The notes beneath the pieces were generated by a model. It made no database searches, was not told the origin of the DNA, and saw nothing but the letters and a program-made list of their open reading frames with translations. A stretch of 64,000 nucleotides of DNA, taken from assembly GCA_944391445.1 (NCBI GenBank), contig CALXTL010000011.1:1-64000 (forward strand). Direction: 5' to 3'. A program made the position numbers and the translations under genes. Below are positions 24,766 to 34,577 of the stretch, one piece after another. Position 1 is the first letter of the stretch. Each line of letters starts with the position of its first letter. This DNA is from an uncultured Alphaproteobacteria bacterium. GTDB lineage: Bacteria > Pseudomonadota > Alphaproteobacteria > RF32 > CAG-239.

Positions 24766-25705
24766 TTTTTCTGTCTTTTTCAATAAGTTCTGCAACAATG
24801 CCGTCTTTGGCACTTTTTAACGAGGCGGTAATTTCTCTGGCGCCAAGCCCTTCATAAATCGTACGATATATAACACAAGCCGCAATAAAAATATACGAAC
24901 GCTTGTCGCCAATATACGGATTATCCGCCAACTCAGCGCGGCGCGAATGCAAAACCGAGTCAATAGCCGCGTCCATTTCCTCGCGGCTCATGGTTTGGCC
25001 ATCGGCAGCTTCGCGGTCATATTTGCCCATTTTTCGGATCATGCTGACCAAACGCAACGGCGTACTGGATGTCGCCACAAAACAGACATCATCGATATAA
25101 TTCTGCAAATATGATTTTTTAACAAAGCTCTCCACCCTGGCCTTAATATCCTGCCTCAATTTGGCGGCGTTTTCTTCTCGATATTCAACCAACTCAAAAG
25201 CTTCTGACGCATTACGCGCACCCCAGGGAATAGAAATCGTATGCAGAATATGCGGATTGTTGGTATTGCTGGCCAGCGTAATCTCTGTTGAACCACCGCC
25301 CAGATCATAAAGAACCACATATTTGCTTTTACCGCAAACATGAGACAAAGCCCCCTTCAAATTCAGCCGGGCTTCTTCATAACCGTTAATAACCTCAAGT
25401 TGAATATGCGATTCGTCATATACTTTTTTCAAAAATTCATCGCTGTTGTCTGCCATCCGGCAAGCGGCCGTAGCCACTGCTCGCAATTCATCAACATTAT
25501 ATCTGTCCAAAAGCTGCCGATATTCAAAAAAACATTTAACACCGCGCTCCATGGCATCCGTGGTGAATCTGTTGCCCTTATACAATCCTTCGCCAAGACG
25601 GGTCGGCTGCGACTGTGCACAAAGCTGTTTTCCGTTTGCATCGCAAATCAGCAGCCGGCAGGAATTTGTCCCCAAATCGATGGCAGCGTAGCGTTTATCA
25701 GTCAT
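24719..25705 (-). CDS. Ppx/GppA family phosphatase, downstream copy
   Basis: This 328-residue member of the exopolyphosphatase/pppGpp phosphatase family has an actin-like fold with AAIDLGTNSCRLLI at the N-terminus and VLYDLGGGSTEITLAS in the middle. It would hydrolyse polyphosphate or pppGpp. It starts within the last 8 bp of a second family member (25698-26831), with an AAGGAG Shine-Dalgarno that fixes the start. It is of the short two-domain type without the C-terminal HD-like extension. Confidence 0.88.
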   Translation of the reverse strand: MTDKRYAAIDLGTNSCRLLICDANGKQLCAQSQPTRLGEGLYKGNRFTTDAMERGVKCFFEYRQLLDRYNVDELRAVATAACRMADNSDEFLKKVYDESHIQLEVINGYEEARLNLKGALSHVCGKSKYVVLYDLGGGSTEITLASNTNNPHILHTISIPWGARNASEAFELVEYREENAAKLRQDIKARVESFVKKSYLQNYIDDVCFVATSSTPLRLVSMIRKMGKYDREAADGQTMSREEMDAAIDSVLHSRRAELADNPYIGDKRSYIFIAACVIYRTIYEGLGAREITASLKSAKDGIVAELIEKDRKNEKINQIGKRNYRTP

Positions 25706-26831
25706 TGGCAGCTCCTTTGAATTGATTGTCCGGTTTATAAGCGTTGCGTTTTTTGGCAAACGGATAACGGGATCGGCCAAAATGCCGGCGACGATAAGAT
25801 TTTTTATGCGCGTGCATCAGATCCAGCAAAATCCCCTCGCGGATACCGCGGTCAGCCACAGTCACCTCCGAAATCGGCCAAAACGTGATCAACCCTTCAA
25901 TAATGGCGCACCCGGCCATCGTCAGATCGGCTTTTGGCGCGCCGATACACGGATGCCGGCGGCGCCCTTCATCCCCCAAGCGTCTGATTTTGGCAATTGT
26001 ATTGTCAATATCCTGCTTGGTCATGGCAATACCATCCACAGCCGACCGATTATACCGCGGCAGATTCAGATGCACCGCACCCAATACCGTCACCGTGCCG
26101 GAGGTTCCAATCACTTGAATCTCCTGTTTGGCAATAGCTTCGCGAATATTATATTTTTCTTCAAACTCAGATAAAAGCTTATGCGTGCGTTCAATAATGG
26201 TGTTATACGCCAGATCCGTCATCTCCTGCGAAGGAAAAGCCTCCGACACCGTAACCACGCCATAAGGCAAAGAAACAAATCCTTCAATGAAAGTGCTGCC
26301 GCTGTTGGTTGTGCGCGCCAGAGAAATCTCTGTTGAACCACCGCCGATATCAAATACCAGCGCCCTTTTGACATTGCGTGACAAAAGCGGAATACAGCCG
26401 ACTACCGCCAACCGCGATTCTTCTTTTGAAGAAATAATTTCCAGATTAAGCCCCGTCTCTTTTTTGACCAGTTCCAAAAACGGTTTGCAGTTCACCGCCC
26501 GGCGGCAAGCCGCCGTAGCAACAAAACGCGACTTATGTATTGGCGCATACTCAGCCAGCACGCCGGCACAAACTTTCAGAGCGCCAACGGTTCGCCGCAC
26601 AGCTGCACGCGAAAGTTCGTTGTTGTTGATAATCCCCTCGCCAAGCCGGGTAATTTTGGAAAAAGTCTCCACGATCCGAAACGAAGTCGGTGTGGGTGTT
26701 GCAATCACCAACCGGCAAGAATTTGTCCCCAAATCAATGGCCGCATAGTGTGGAGCGGCAGGAAGTTCGGCATTTTGTCGGGGCATAAGGGCTTGTGAAT
26801 TTATATTTGTCTTTTTATGCCACTTTTGCAT
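25698..26831 (-). CDS. Ppx/GppA family phosphatase, upstream copy
   Basis: This 377-residue paralogue of the next gene has AAIDLGTNSCRLVIATP and VFDIGGGSTEISLAR. A basic C-terminal tail (KSYRRRHFGRSRYPFAKKRN) is an addition not seen in the partner. The ATG at 26831 is preferred over a TTG 4 codons upstream. It begins the ppx/gppA-ppx/gppA-rlmE-rsmB run and has a good promoter at 26878-26906. Which copy uses polyphosphate and which pppGpp cannot be told from sequence. Confidence 0.87.
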   Translation of the reverse strand: MQKWHKKTNINSQALMPRQNAELPAAPHYAAIDLGTNSCRLVIATPTPTSFRIVETFSKITRLGEGIINNNELSRAAVRRTVGALKVCAGVLAEYAPIHKSRFVATAACRRAVNCKPFLELVKKETGLNLEIISSKEESRLAVVGCIPLLSRNVKRALVFDIGGGSTEISLARTTNSGSTFIEGFVSLPYGVVTVSEAFPSQEMTDLAYNTIIERTHKLLSEFEEKYNIREAIAKQEIQVIGTSGTVTVLGAVHLNLPRYNRSAVDGIAMTKQDIDNTIAKIRRLGDEGRRRHPCIGAPKADLTMAGCAIIEGLITFWPISEVTVADRGIREGILLDLMHAHKKSYRRRHFGRSRYPFAKKRNAYKPDNQFKGAAND

Positions 26832-26877
26832 TTTTTGTTTCAATCTTCTACGGCTAAAACGATACTAAATTAAACCA

Positions 26878-26906
26878 GTTATAGAGCATAAATTAAAACG
26901 ACACAA
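26878..26906 (-). promoter_or_regulatory. Promoter of the ppx/gppA-rlmE-rsmB run
   Basis: On the minus strand TTGTGT (26901-26906) and TATAAC (26878-26883) are 17 nt apart, placing the start point about 40 nt before the first ATG. Confidence 0.6.
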
Positions 26907-26945
26907 TATTTTTATGCAAAAAATCATGTCCAAAGACCAAAGAAA

Positions 26946-26959
26946 ATGCCCGTCGGCAT
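26946..26959 (-). terminator. Weak hairpin after ccrM
   Basis: ATGCC/GGCAT with a CGTC loop is followed on the minus strand by TTTCTTT. It lies 39 bp past the ccrM stop. The stem is short, so the call is tentative. Confidence 0.3.
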
Positions 26960-26997
26960 AAACCAACGAGCAGACAACGGAGCAAAACTTGCTTTTT

Positions 26998-28146
<1,149 letters not shown>

Positions 28147-28184
28147 TTATAAATTTATTAACAACCCTCGAAATTTAAAAATAA

Positions 28185-28215
28185 AAAACCGCCGGTTTCG
28201 CCAACCCGCGGTTTT
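28185..28215 (-). terminator. Terminator of the LD-carboxypeptidase-rnhB unit
   Basis: A long stem AAAACCGC/GCGGTTTT continues, after one C-C mismatch, as GGTT/AACC around a TCGCC loop. On the minus strand it is followed by TTTTTTATTTTT. It lies in the 264-bp gene-free stretch between ccrM and rnhB; I see no other gene there. Confidence 0.7.
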
Positions 28216-28350
28216 ATCAGTTTTTTTATAAAAAATTTTCCTTTACAATCTTCTGCGCTTTTCTTCACCTTCTGCACAAGGCCGTCACAGCCCCGTAACG
28301 TAAATCAGCATATTTTAATAAACAAAATCTGCATTATACCTAAATTTTTG

Positions 28351-28983
28351 TTAAACAGCCTGTTCAAACAAAAATTTCTGCACCGGTTTATAAGAAAGGC
28401 GATGTTCCGGTGTCACGCCGTATGACTTTAACCCGGCCATATGCGCTGCCGTTCCATAACCGGCATTTTTCTCAAAACCGTAACCGGGGTAGCGCTCGGC
28501 CAGTTTGCCCATCAACCGGTCGCGATAGACTTTGGCAACAATGGATGCCGCCGCAATCGAATAAGACCTGGCGTCCCCTTTAACGAGGGTACAGCTCCGG
28601 CACGGAAAATCCTTGGGATTCTGATTGCCGTCTATCAATACACATTGCGGTTGGACCTTAAGTTGTGCCACCGCGCGGCGCATGGCCAGAAAAGTCGCCT
28701 GCAGAATATTTTGTGCATCAATTTCTTTTGCCGAAGCTTCGCCGATGCCAATAACAACTTTGCCCCCGACCTCTGCCTGCCGCAAATGCTCATAAAGCTG
28801 TTCACGCTTTTTTGCGGTCAATTTCTTGGAATCATCTAAAGCGTTCAGCAAAAAATCATCCAGTCTGCGGTCCAAAATAATCACCGCACCGGCCACCACC
28901 GGCCCGGCCCAGGGCCCCCGCCCGGCTTCGTCAATACCGGCCACCAGACCGTCTTGTTTGTCTTCCCAAGCAAAATCGGGCAT
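28351..28983 (-). CDS. rnhB: Ribonuclease HII
   Basis: This 210-residue enzyme cleaves RNA in RNA-DNA hybrids and at single ribonucleotides. The active-site acids sit in GIDEAGRGPWAGPVVAGAV (residues 17-35), CVLIDGN and the later SIAAASIVAKVYRDRLM block. Length and motifs are typical. It lies 15 bp after the LD-carboxypeptidase gene. Confidence 0.96.
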   Translation of the reverse strand: MPDFAWEDKQDGLVAGIDEAGRGPWAGPVVAGAVIILDRRLDDFLLNALDDSKKLTAKKREQLYEHLRQAEVGGKVVIGIGEASAKEIDAQNILQATFLAMRRAVAQLKVQPQCVLIDGNQNPKDFPCRSCTLVKGDARSYSIAAASIVAKVYRDRLMGKLAERYPGYGFEKNAGYGTAAHMAGLKSYGVTPEHRLSYKPVQKFLFEQAV

Positions 28984-28998
28984 GTTTTCAGCCTCCGG

Positions 28999-29985
28999 CT
29001 AGACCCGCACCCGCAAACCGCCGGCCGTTATCTCCGCCCGGCCGCCGATCGGCAGTGTCAGCAGAGGCGTCGTATGCCCGAAGTCAACGTTTGCCAACAC
29101 CGGAATATTATTCAATTGCGGAATGCTGTCGACAATATACTGCAAATCCTTCCGTCCGATTTTTGAATCTTTCTGAAAACGGCCGATCACAAGCCCTTTC
29201 ACATGGGAAAAATCCGGCTGATAGGCCAGCGCCTGCAAATTACGCAGAAAATTTTTGCCATCAGACGAAGAAGTATCTTCAACCAGCAAAATTGTCTCCG
29301 GAGCAAAAGCCGGACGATACGATGTTCCTAACAACAGAATTTGCGTGCATAAATTGCCGCCGATCAGTGTCCCCGCGGCCGTACCGTCATGCAGCTTCCA
29401 ATAACCGTCATTTTTGATAAAATCGCGTTTTTCCTGATCAATAAACCACAAATCATCGCTCCACGCTGCCGAAGGCCGAATATCCAGCCAGTCACCGCGC
29501 TCAAACAACATTTGGCGCATCATTTCCCAAGTATAGTCAAAACCGTGTTTCATGCCGAAAGAGCTGTAATGCGGACCAAGAAAAGTCACCAGCCCGGTCT
29601 TGGCATAAATACCGTTCAGCAGTGCGGTAATATCCGAAAATCCGCAAATGACTTTCGGATTCGCACGAATAGCCGCATAATCCAGAAACGGCAGAAGCTG
29701 ATTTGAGTTAAACCCGCCGATGATGGTAAAAACGGCTTTAACATTCTTGTCACAAAAAGCCGCATTCAGGTCATCAACGCGTTTTTGCAGCTCTGTTGTA
29801 CCGAAGCAATCAAAATTATCATCTGTCGTATTGGCACCGAAACTGACCTTCAATCCCATTTCGGCAAACCTTTCCCCGGCAATTTCCCGGCTGTCGGCGC
29901 CGATAATTTTAAGCCCGGTTGACGGTGCAATAACACGAATTTCATCACCTTTTCTCAAAACTTCGGGAACAAGTCTGTCCATCAT
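28999..29985 (-). CDS. LD-carboxypeptidase / MccF-like S66 peptidase
   Basis: This 328-residue S66-family serine peptidase has the nucleophile Ser94 in IIGGFNSNQLL, an LVEDTSSSDG segment that fits the Glu region, and the histidine region DFGHTTPLLTLPIGG near the C-terminus. The family includes LdcA, which removes the terminal D-Ala from tetrapeptides during wall recycling, and MccF, which cleaves microcin C-type amides. The sequence features (GGFNS, DFGHTTP) lean towards the MccF branch. The ATG has an AAAGGAG Shine-Dalgarno. It is followed by rnhB. Confidence 0.85.
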   Translation of the reverse strand: MMDRLVPEVLRKGDEIRVIAPSTGLKIIGADSREIAGERFAEMGLKVSFGANTTDDNFDCFGTTELQKRVDDLNAAFCDKNVKAVFTIIGGFNSNQLLPFLDYAAIRANPKVICGFSDITALLNGIYAKTGLVTFLGPHYSSFGMKHGFDYTWEMMRQMLFERGDWLDIRPSAAWSDDLWFIDQEKRDFIKNDGYWKLHDGTAAGTLIGGNLCTQILLLGTSYRPAFAPETILLVEDTSSSDGKNFLRNLQALAYQPDFSHVKGLVIGRFQKDSKIGRKDLQYIVDSIPQLNNIPVLANVDFGHTTPLLTLPIGGRAEITAGGLRVRV

Positions 29986-30018
29986 TCTGTCTCCTTTGCA
30001 ACAATCAGTCTTGCCGAA

Positions 30019-30046
30019 AGTATAGCCGTTTTTTTCAGATTCGCAA
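30019..30046 (-). promoter_or_regulatory. Promoter of the LD-carboxypeptidase gene, with GANTC site
   Basis: On the minus strand TTGCGA (30041-30046) and TATACT (30019-30024) are 16 nt apart. A GATTC (30038-30042), a CcrM methylation site, overlaps the -35 edge. Confidence 0.5.
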
Positions 30047-30113
30047 TCACTTATGCACTAAAAAAACAAAGCCGCGGACTTATATTGAAACATCATCGGG
30101 GAGAACGTGCAAA

Positions 30114-30716
30114 ATGGACAAACATTTTTATATCTTTCGTCATGGCGAATGTCCGTTTAATGTCACCGGACACATTCAGGGACAAAAATTCAACGGGGCT
30201 CTGACTCAAAACGGTATTCGTCAGGCTCGCCGCATTGGCGAGTGCCTGCGCGACAAAAACATTGAGATTATTCTCTCCAGTCCGATGCGCCGTGCGCTGC
30301 AAACTGCGCAGATTGTCCGTGACTACACCGGCGCGCCGATCTTGCTTGATCATCGGTTTATTGAAGTAAACATGGGCATCGTTGAAGGCATGCATATTTC
30401 CGTTGCCGAAAAACGCTACGCTGATATTTATGCCCTATGGCGCAATCCCGACTTTCAAAAAAACAACATTCGTTTCAAAGGAGGCGAAAGCAAAGAAGAT
30501 GTCAGAAAACGTATCTTTGCGGCGCTTTCCTATTATGCACGGGAAACCGCCTATCAAAACCTGGCTGTTTCCGGCCACGGCATCACCTTATCGCAAACAT
30601 TACTACAGTTTGGCATTCGTGTCACCGACATCAAAAACGGCGCCATCGTTCATATGGCCTACATTCACCCGCAATGGAAATATCACGGCTTCATCACCGC
30701 GCCGGAAACAAACTAA
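30114..30716 (+). CDS. Histidine phosphatase family protein
   Basis: This 200-residue phosphoglycerate mutase-like protein has the catalytic RHGE motif (IFRHGECPFN, residues 6-15), the SSPMRRALQTAQ block and the second histidine in AVSGHGITLSQ. It probably acts as a phosphatase on a small metabolite; substrate unknown. It ends 3 bp into convergent slyX, sharing its stop region. Confidence 0.85.
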   Translation: MDKHFYIFRHGECPFNVTGHIQGQKFNGALTQNGIRQARRIGECLRDKNIEIILSSPMRRALQTAQIVRDYTGAPILLDHRFIEVNMGIVEGMHISVAEKRYADIYALWRNPDFQKNNIRFKGGESKEDVRKRIFAALSYYARETAYQNLAVSGHGITLSQTLLQFGIRVTDIKNGAIVHMAYIHPQWKYHGFITAPETN

Positions 30717-30916
30717 TAATGCGGCGGCGGCACTTCTTCGCTCAGCGGCTTGACGCCTTCTTCTTTAAGCAGTCCGTACAAATATTGATTCTGTTTCAAC
30801 AAATGTTCAATCTGCCGTCCTTGTTCAATCAACACGCTGTTCAACTCATCGAGCATTTTTTCCTGGTTGGCCAGCGCCGTTTCAATCTGGATAAATCTTT
30901 CTTCGTCGGATTGCAT
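30713..30916 (-). CDS. slyX: SlyX family coiled-coil protein
   Basis: This 67-residue acidic coiled-coil protein contains the family pattern RFIQIETALANQEKMLDELN and ends in the PPPHY tail typical of SlyX. The function is unknown in all bacteria. The ATG at 30916 fits the family length; longer frames would enter the divergent promoter region. It converges on the histidine phosphatase and diverges from the Pif1-like gene. Confidence 0.85.
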   Translation of the reverse strand: MQSDEERFIQIETALANQEKMLDELNSVLIEQGRQIEHLLKQNQYLYGLLKEEGVKPLSEEVPPPHY

Positions 30917-30932
30917 ATTTCGCCCGTCCCCC

Positions 30933-30960
30933 TTGTTTGCCTGAATAAATATGTTATCAT
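30933..30960 (+). promoter_or_regulatory. Candidate promoter of the Pif1-like gene
   Basis: TTGTTT (30933-30938) and TATCAT (30955-30960) are 16 nt apart, 30 nt before the start codon. Confidence 0.45.
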
Positions 30961-30989
30961 AACAGCGGATTTTTACAAGCAGGAAACAC

Positions 30990-32507
30990 ATGCCGCTGCA
31001 AATTGACATTACGCCCGAATTTCAAAAAGCTTTCGATATTGTCTGCAATACCGGGCAACACCTGTTTGTCACCGGCAATGCCGGCACCGGCAAATCGACC
31101 TGGCTGGACTATTGCCGCAGCCATTGTGCCAAAAACATGGTTGTTGTGGCACCCACCGGGGTGGCCGCATTGAATGTCAGCGGTCAGACGATCCACCGTT
31201 TTTTCGGATTTCCGGTTAATGTCACGCCCGAAAAAATCAAAAATTTTCAAATTTTGCCGCGGGCCAAACGCATTTACAAACAATTACAAACGCTGGTGAT
31301 TGATGAAGTTTCAATGCTCCGTGCTGATCTGCTGGATTGTATTGATGCTTTTCTCCGCCTGTATGGTCCCGAACCGGAACATGCCTTCGGCGGCGTGCAA
31401 TTGGTGCTGGTCGGCGATTTATACCAATTACCGCCGGTGATTTCGCCGGCGGAGCGTGTATATTTTTTCAGTCGCTACGCTTCGCCTTATTTTTTCAGTG
31501 CCGAAGCCTGCCGGCAGATCAGCCTCCAGGTAGTGGAACTGACCAAAATCTACCGCCAAAAAGACAATAGTTTCATTGAACTTTTGGCTCGCATCCGCCA
31601 CAACACGGCAACACCAGAAGACCTTTCCGCTCTCAATACCAGGGTTGGTGCGCCGCCGGCCGAAGGTTTCGGCATCAGCCTTACGCCGACCAACCGCCTG
31701 GCTGACGCCATCAATGCGGAAAACCTTGCGCGGATAGATGCGCCGTCCTATATTTCTCATGCGCTGATTGACGGTGATTTTAAAAAAGACGATTATCCGG
31801 CCGCCGCGGAGCTCGAACTCAAAGCCGGCGCACAGATTATGCTGTTAAACAACGACCTCAAAGGCCGCTGGGTCAACGGTTCGCTGGCACTGATTGAGGA
31901 GATTAAACCGGCGCCGGACAAAATCCGTTTTTTGCGTGTCCGCCTGCAAAACGAAGGCCGTGCGGTTGAGGTTTTTCCTTACACGTGGGAAATTTTCAAA
32001 TACGCGCTGCTCGGACGCGAAATTGTTTCTGAGGCCGTTGGATCTTTCACGCAGTTCCCCGTGCGTTTGGCTTGGGCGGTCACCATCCACAAAAGTCAGG
32101 GCAAAACTTTTGACCGCCTGCAGTTAGATATCGGCGGCGGCGCCTTTGCCCCGGGGCAGCTTTATGTAGCGCTCAGCCGCTGCACATCGCTTGCGGGACT
32201 AAGCCTGACCAAGCCGCTTTCCGCGGCACACATCCTGACCGATGAGCGTATCAATACCTTTCTTTGCCGCTACCTGCCGCAGACAGGGCTCTCAAACGAA
32301 GCTAAAATCCATTTGTTGCAGCAGGCTGCTTTTGAGCGGCGAAAGCTGGAAATTCTCTATCGCAAAACCGGCGGCGAACTCTCGCGCCGGGTGATTGTTC
32401 CGATTCGCATCCGCGATGGCAATTTGCTGGCCTTTTGCACCGTGCGCCGCGAACAAAGAAGCTTCAGCATTGCACGGATTGAAATGCTGAAAACTTTTGT
32501 TGAATAA
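30990..32507 (+). CDS. Pif1-like DNA helicase with C-terminal WYL-type domain
   Basis: This 505-residue superfamily 1B helicase has Walker A GNAGTGKSTW (about 29-38), motif Ia VVVAPTGVAALNVSGQTIH, Walker B VIDEVSML, motif III VLVGDLYQLPPV, and the C-terminal motifs AWAVTIHKSQGKTFD and LYVALSRC. The last about 60 residues (EILYRKTGGELSRRVIVPI ... FCTVRREQRSFSIARIEML) match a WYL-type ligand/ssDNA-binding fold. Pif1-WYL fusions are known in other bacteria, where WYL couples ssDNA binding to ATPase activity. Not near other repair genes. It diverges from slyX. Confidence 0.87.
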   Translation: MPLQIDITPEFQKAFDIVCNTGQHLFVTGNAGTGKSTWLDYCRSHCAKNMVVVAPTGVAALNVSGQTIHRFFGFPVNVTPEKIKNFQILPRAKRIYKQLQTLVIDEVSMLRADLLDCIDAFLRLYGPEPEHAFGGVQLVLVGDLYQLPPVISPAERVYFFSRYASPYFFSAEACRQISLQVVELTKIYRQKDNSFIELLARIRHNTATPEDLSALNTRVGAPPAEGFGISLTPTNRLADAINAENLARIDAPSYISHALIDGDFKKDDYPAAAELELKAGAQIMLLNNDLKGRWVNGSLALIEEIKPAPDKIRFLRVRLQNEGRAVEVFPYTWEIFKYALLGREIVSEAVGSFTQFPVRLAWAVTIHKSQGKTFDRLQLDIGGGAFAPGQLYVALSRCTSLAGLSLTKPLSAAHILTDERINTFLCRYLPQTGLSNEAKIHLLQQAAFERRKLEILYRKTGGELSRRVIVPIRIRDGNLLAFCTVRREQRSFSIARIEMLKTFVE

Positions 32508-32565
32508 TCTTTAGGAATGATTTATATTTCAGATGCTGTGTTTTTTAATCAAGGGAGCTCAAAAC

Positions 32566-32820
32566 ATGGAAAAACGCGTAGCCATTATCGCCGTTATTGT
32601 CGAAAATTATGATTCTGTCGATATGTTAAATGACATTCTGCATGAATACCGTCAGGTCATCATCGGCCGCATGGGCATCCCATACCGTGCCAAAAACATC
32701 AGCGTCATGAGCATTGCCGTCGACGCCGATTCCGACACAATCAACGCCCTTTCCGGCAAAATCGGCAAACTCAAGGGTGTCAGCGTCAAAACGGCCGTTT
32801 CCGGCTGCTGCATCGACTAA
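32566..32820 (+). CDS. TM1266-family iron-only hydrogenase system putative regulator
   Basis: This 84-residue ferredoxin-like (ACT/NikR-fold) protein has the family pattern KRVAIIAVIVENYDSVDMLNDIL, IGRMGIPYRAKNISVMSIAV and a C-terminal KTAVSGCCID. TM1266 homologues sit next to [FeFe]-hydrogenase maturation genes, as here directly before hydG. The ATG at 32566 has a GGGAG Shine-Dalgarno; an earlier in-frame start is not supported. Confidence 0.9.
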   Translation: MEKRVAIIAVIVENYDSVDMLNDILHEYRQVIIGRMGIPYRAKNISVMSIAVDADSDTINALSGKIGKLKGVSVKTAVSGCCID

Positions 32821-32874
32821 TCTTTAATCAAACTGACGGGAAAGATTTCTCTGCCCCGAAAGAAAGGAATATCA

Positions 32875-34293
32875 ATGTACAATCCTCAATCGCTCAAAGC
32901 GGAAGAATTCATCAGTCATGACGAAATCATGGCTACGTTGGCTTATGCCGACGCCAATGCCGGCGACCTCAGCCTGGTTGAACAAATCATCGAAAAAGCA
33001 AGACAACGCCGCGGACTGACGCATCGCGAAGCCTCGGTTCTGCTGGCCTGCAACGATAAGGAAAAGACAAAAGAGATTTTTGCCCTGGCCGAACAGATCA
33101 AAAAAGACTTTTACGGCAACCGCATTGTTCTCTTTGCACCACTTTACTTGTCCAACTACTGTGTCAACGGCTGCGTCTATTGCCCTTATCATGCCAAAAA
33201 CAAGCACATCGCCCGCAAGAAAATGACCCAGGAGGAAATCCGCCGAGAAGTTATTGCCCTGCAAGATATGGGGCACAAGCGTCTGGCGCTTGAAACCGGG
33301 GAAGACCCTGTTAATAACCCGATTGAATACGTCCTGGAATCCATCAAAACCATCTATTCAATCAGGCACAAAAACGGGGCAATTCGCCGCGTCAATGTCA
33401 ATATTGCCGCCACAACGGTTGAAAACTACCGAAAACTCAAAGACGCAGGCATCGGCACCTATATTTTGTTTCAGGAAACCTATCATAAAGAAAGTTATGA
33501 GCAGCTTCATCCGACCGGGCCCAAACACAACTACGCCTGGCATACTGAAGCCATGGACCGCGCCATGGAAGGCGGCATTGACGATGTTGGCCTCGGCGTG
33601 TTGTTTGGACTGGAAAAATACCGTTATGAGTTCGCCGGCCTGTTAATGCATGCCGAACACCTGGAAGCCGTACACGGTGTTGGCCCGCACACCATCAGCG
33701 TACCGCGCATCAAACACGCCGACGATATCGACCCTTCCGCGTTTGACAACGGTATTGATGACGACACTTTTGCCAAAATTGTCGCCTGCATTCGCATTGC
33801 CGTCCCCTACACCGGTATGATCATTTCCACGCGTGAGAGCCCGGCCTGCCGCGAAAGGGTACTGCATTTGGGCATATCGCAGATCAGCGGCGGCTCAAAA
33901 ACCAGCGTCGGCGGCTATGCCGAACCCGAACCGGCAGAAGAAAATTCCGCCCAGTTTGATGTCAGCGATAACCGCACGTTGGATGAAGTTATCCGCTGGC
34001 TGATGCAAATTGGCTATCTGCCGAGTTTCTGCACCGCCTGCTACCGCGAAGGCCGCACCGGCGACCGGTTTATGGAGCTTTGCAAAAGCAAACAAATCCA
34101 AAACTGCTGTCACCCCAACGCCCTCATGACGCTGAAAGAATATCTGGTGGACTATGCCTCGCCTGAAACACGTAAAATCGGCGAAGAACTCATCCGCAAA
34201 GAAATAGGCAACATTCCCAAGGAAAAAGTCCAAAAGATTGTTGAGGAAAACCTTGTCAAGATTGAAAACGGCAGCCGCGATTTCCGCTTCTGA
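32875..34293 (+). CDS. hydG: [FeFe]-hydrogenase H-cluster maturase HydG
   Basis: This 472-residue radical SAM enzyme cleaves tyrosine to give the CO and CN ligands of the hydrogenase H-cluster. The radical SAM cluster cysteines are C96-x3-C100-x2-C103 (NYCVNGCVYC), and the C-terminal second-cluster motif CTACYREGRTGDRFM with following CCHPNALMTLKEYL distinguishes HydG from ThiH. It follows the TM1266-like gene by 54 bp and ends with a hairpin terminator. HydE, HydF and the hydrogenase itself are outside the window. Confidence 0.96.
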   Translation: MYNPQSLKAEEFISHDEIMATLAYADANAGDLSLVEQIIEKARQRRGLTHREASVLLACNDKEKTKEIFALAEQIKKDFYGNRIVLFAPLYLSNYCVNGCVYCPYHAKNKHIARKKMTQEEIRREVIALQDMGHKRLALETGEDPVNNPIEYVLESIKTIYSIRHKNGAIRRVNVNIAATTVENYRKLKDAGIGTYILFQETYHKESYEQLHPTGPKHNYAWHTEAMDRAMEGGIDDVGLGVLFGLEKYRYEFAGLLMHAEHLEAVHGVGPHTISVPRIKHADDIDPSAFDNGIDDDTFAKIVACIRIAVPYTGMIISTRESPACRERVLHLGISQISGGSKTSVGGYAEPEPAEENSAQFDVSDNRTLDEVIRWLMQIGYLPSFCTACYREGRTGDRFMELCKSKQIQNCCHPNALMTLKEYLVDYASPETRKIGEELIRKEIGNIPKEKVQKIVEENLVKIENGSRDFRF

Positions 34294-34314
34294 GATTTTT
34301 CTTGAATTACTCCG

Positions 34315-34334
34315 GGTCCGCCTGTTCGCGGACC
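34315..34334 (+). terminator. Terminator of hydG
   Basis: Stem GGTCCGC (34315-34321) / GCGGACC (34328-34334) is followed by TTCTTTTT, 22 bp past the hydG stop. Confidence 0.8.
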
Positions 34335-34384
34335 TTCTTTTTACCATCATCAAACCTTAAGCTTTAGCGAGCCTTCTTTTCTTT

Positions 34385-34577
34385 GTCATCATCAAACCCG
34401 AGCGTCAGCGCGTCCCCTTTTTTGTCATCATCAAACCCGAGCGAAGCGAGTCTTCTTTTTTGTCATCATCAAACCCGAGCGTCAGCGCGTCCCCTCTTGT
34501 AGTCATCCTCGGGCCCAAGCGTAGCGAGTCTTCTTTTTTGTCATCCTCGGGCCCGAGCGTAGCGAGTCTTCTTTTTT
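34385..34577 (+). repeat. Tandem array of 38-40 bp units
   Basis: Five units begin with GTCATC at 34385, 34424, 34462, 34502 and 34540; a sixth start at 34578 opens the full palindromic element. Each unit reads GTCATC(A/C)TC, then an (A/G)-rich stretch, CCCGAGCG, a short variable part and a T run. A degenerate unit precedes at about 34343. The first units read ATCAAACCCG and the later ones CTCGGGCCCG, so two variants are present. There are no unique spacers, so this is not a CRISPR array. The stretch 34294-34837 holds no gene. Confidence 0.85.

Noticed and set aside
28158..28178. CtrA box (TTAA-N7-TTAA) upstream of ccrM
   Set aside because: The two TTAA half-sites are separated by 13 nt, not 7, so the spacing is wrong.
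34385..34577. CRISPR-like regular array
   Set aside because: Units are contiguous with no unique spacers, both halves of each unit are repeated, and there are no cas genes. It is a tandem repeat.
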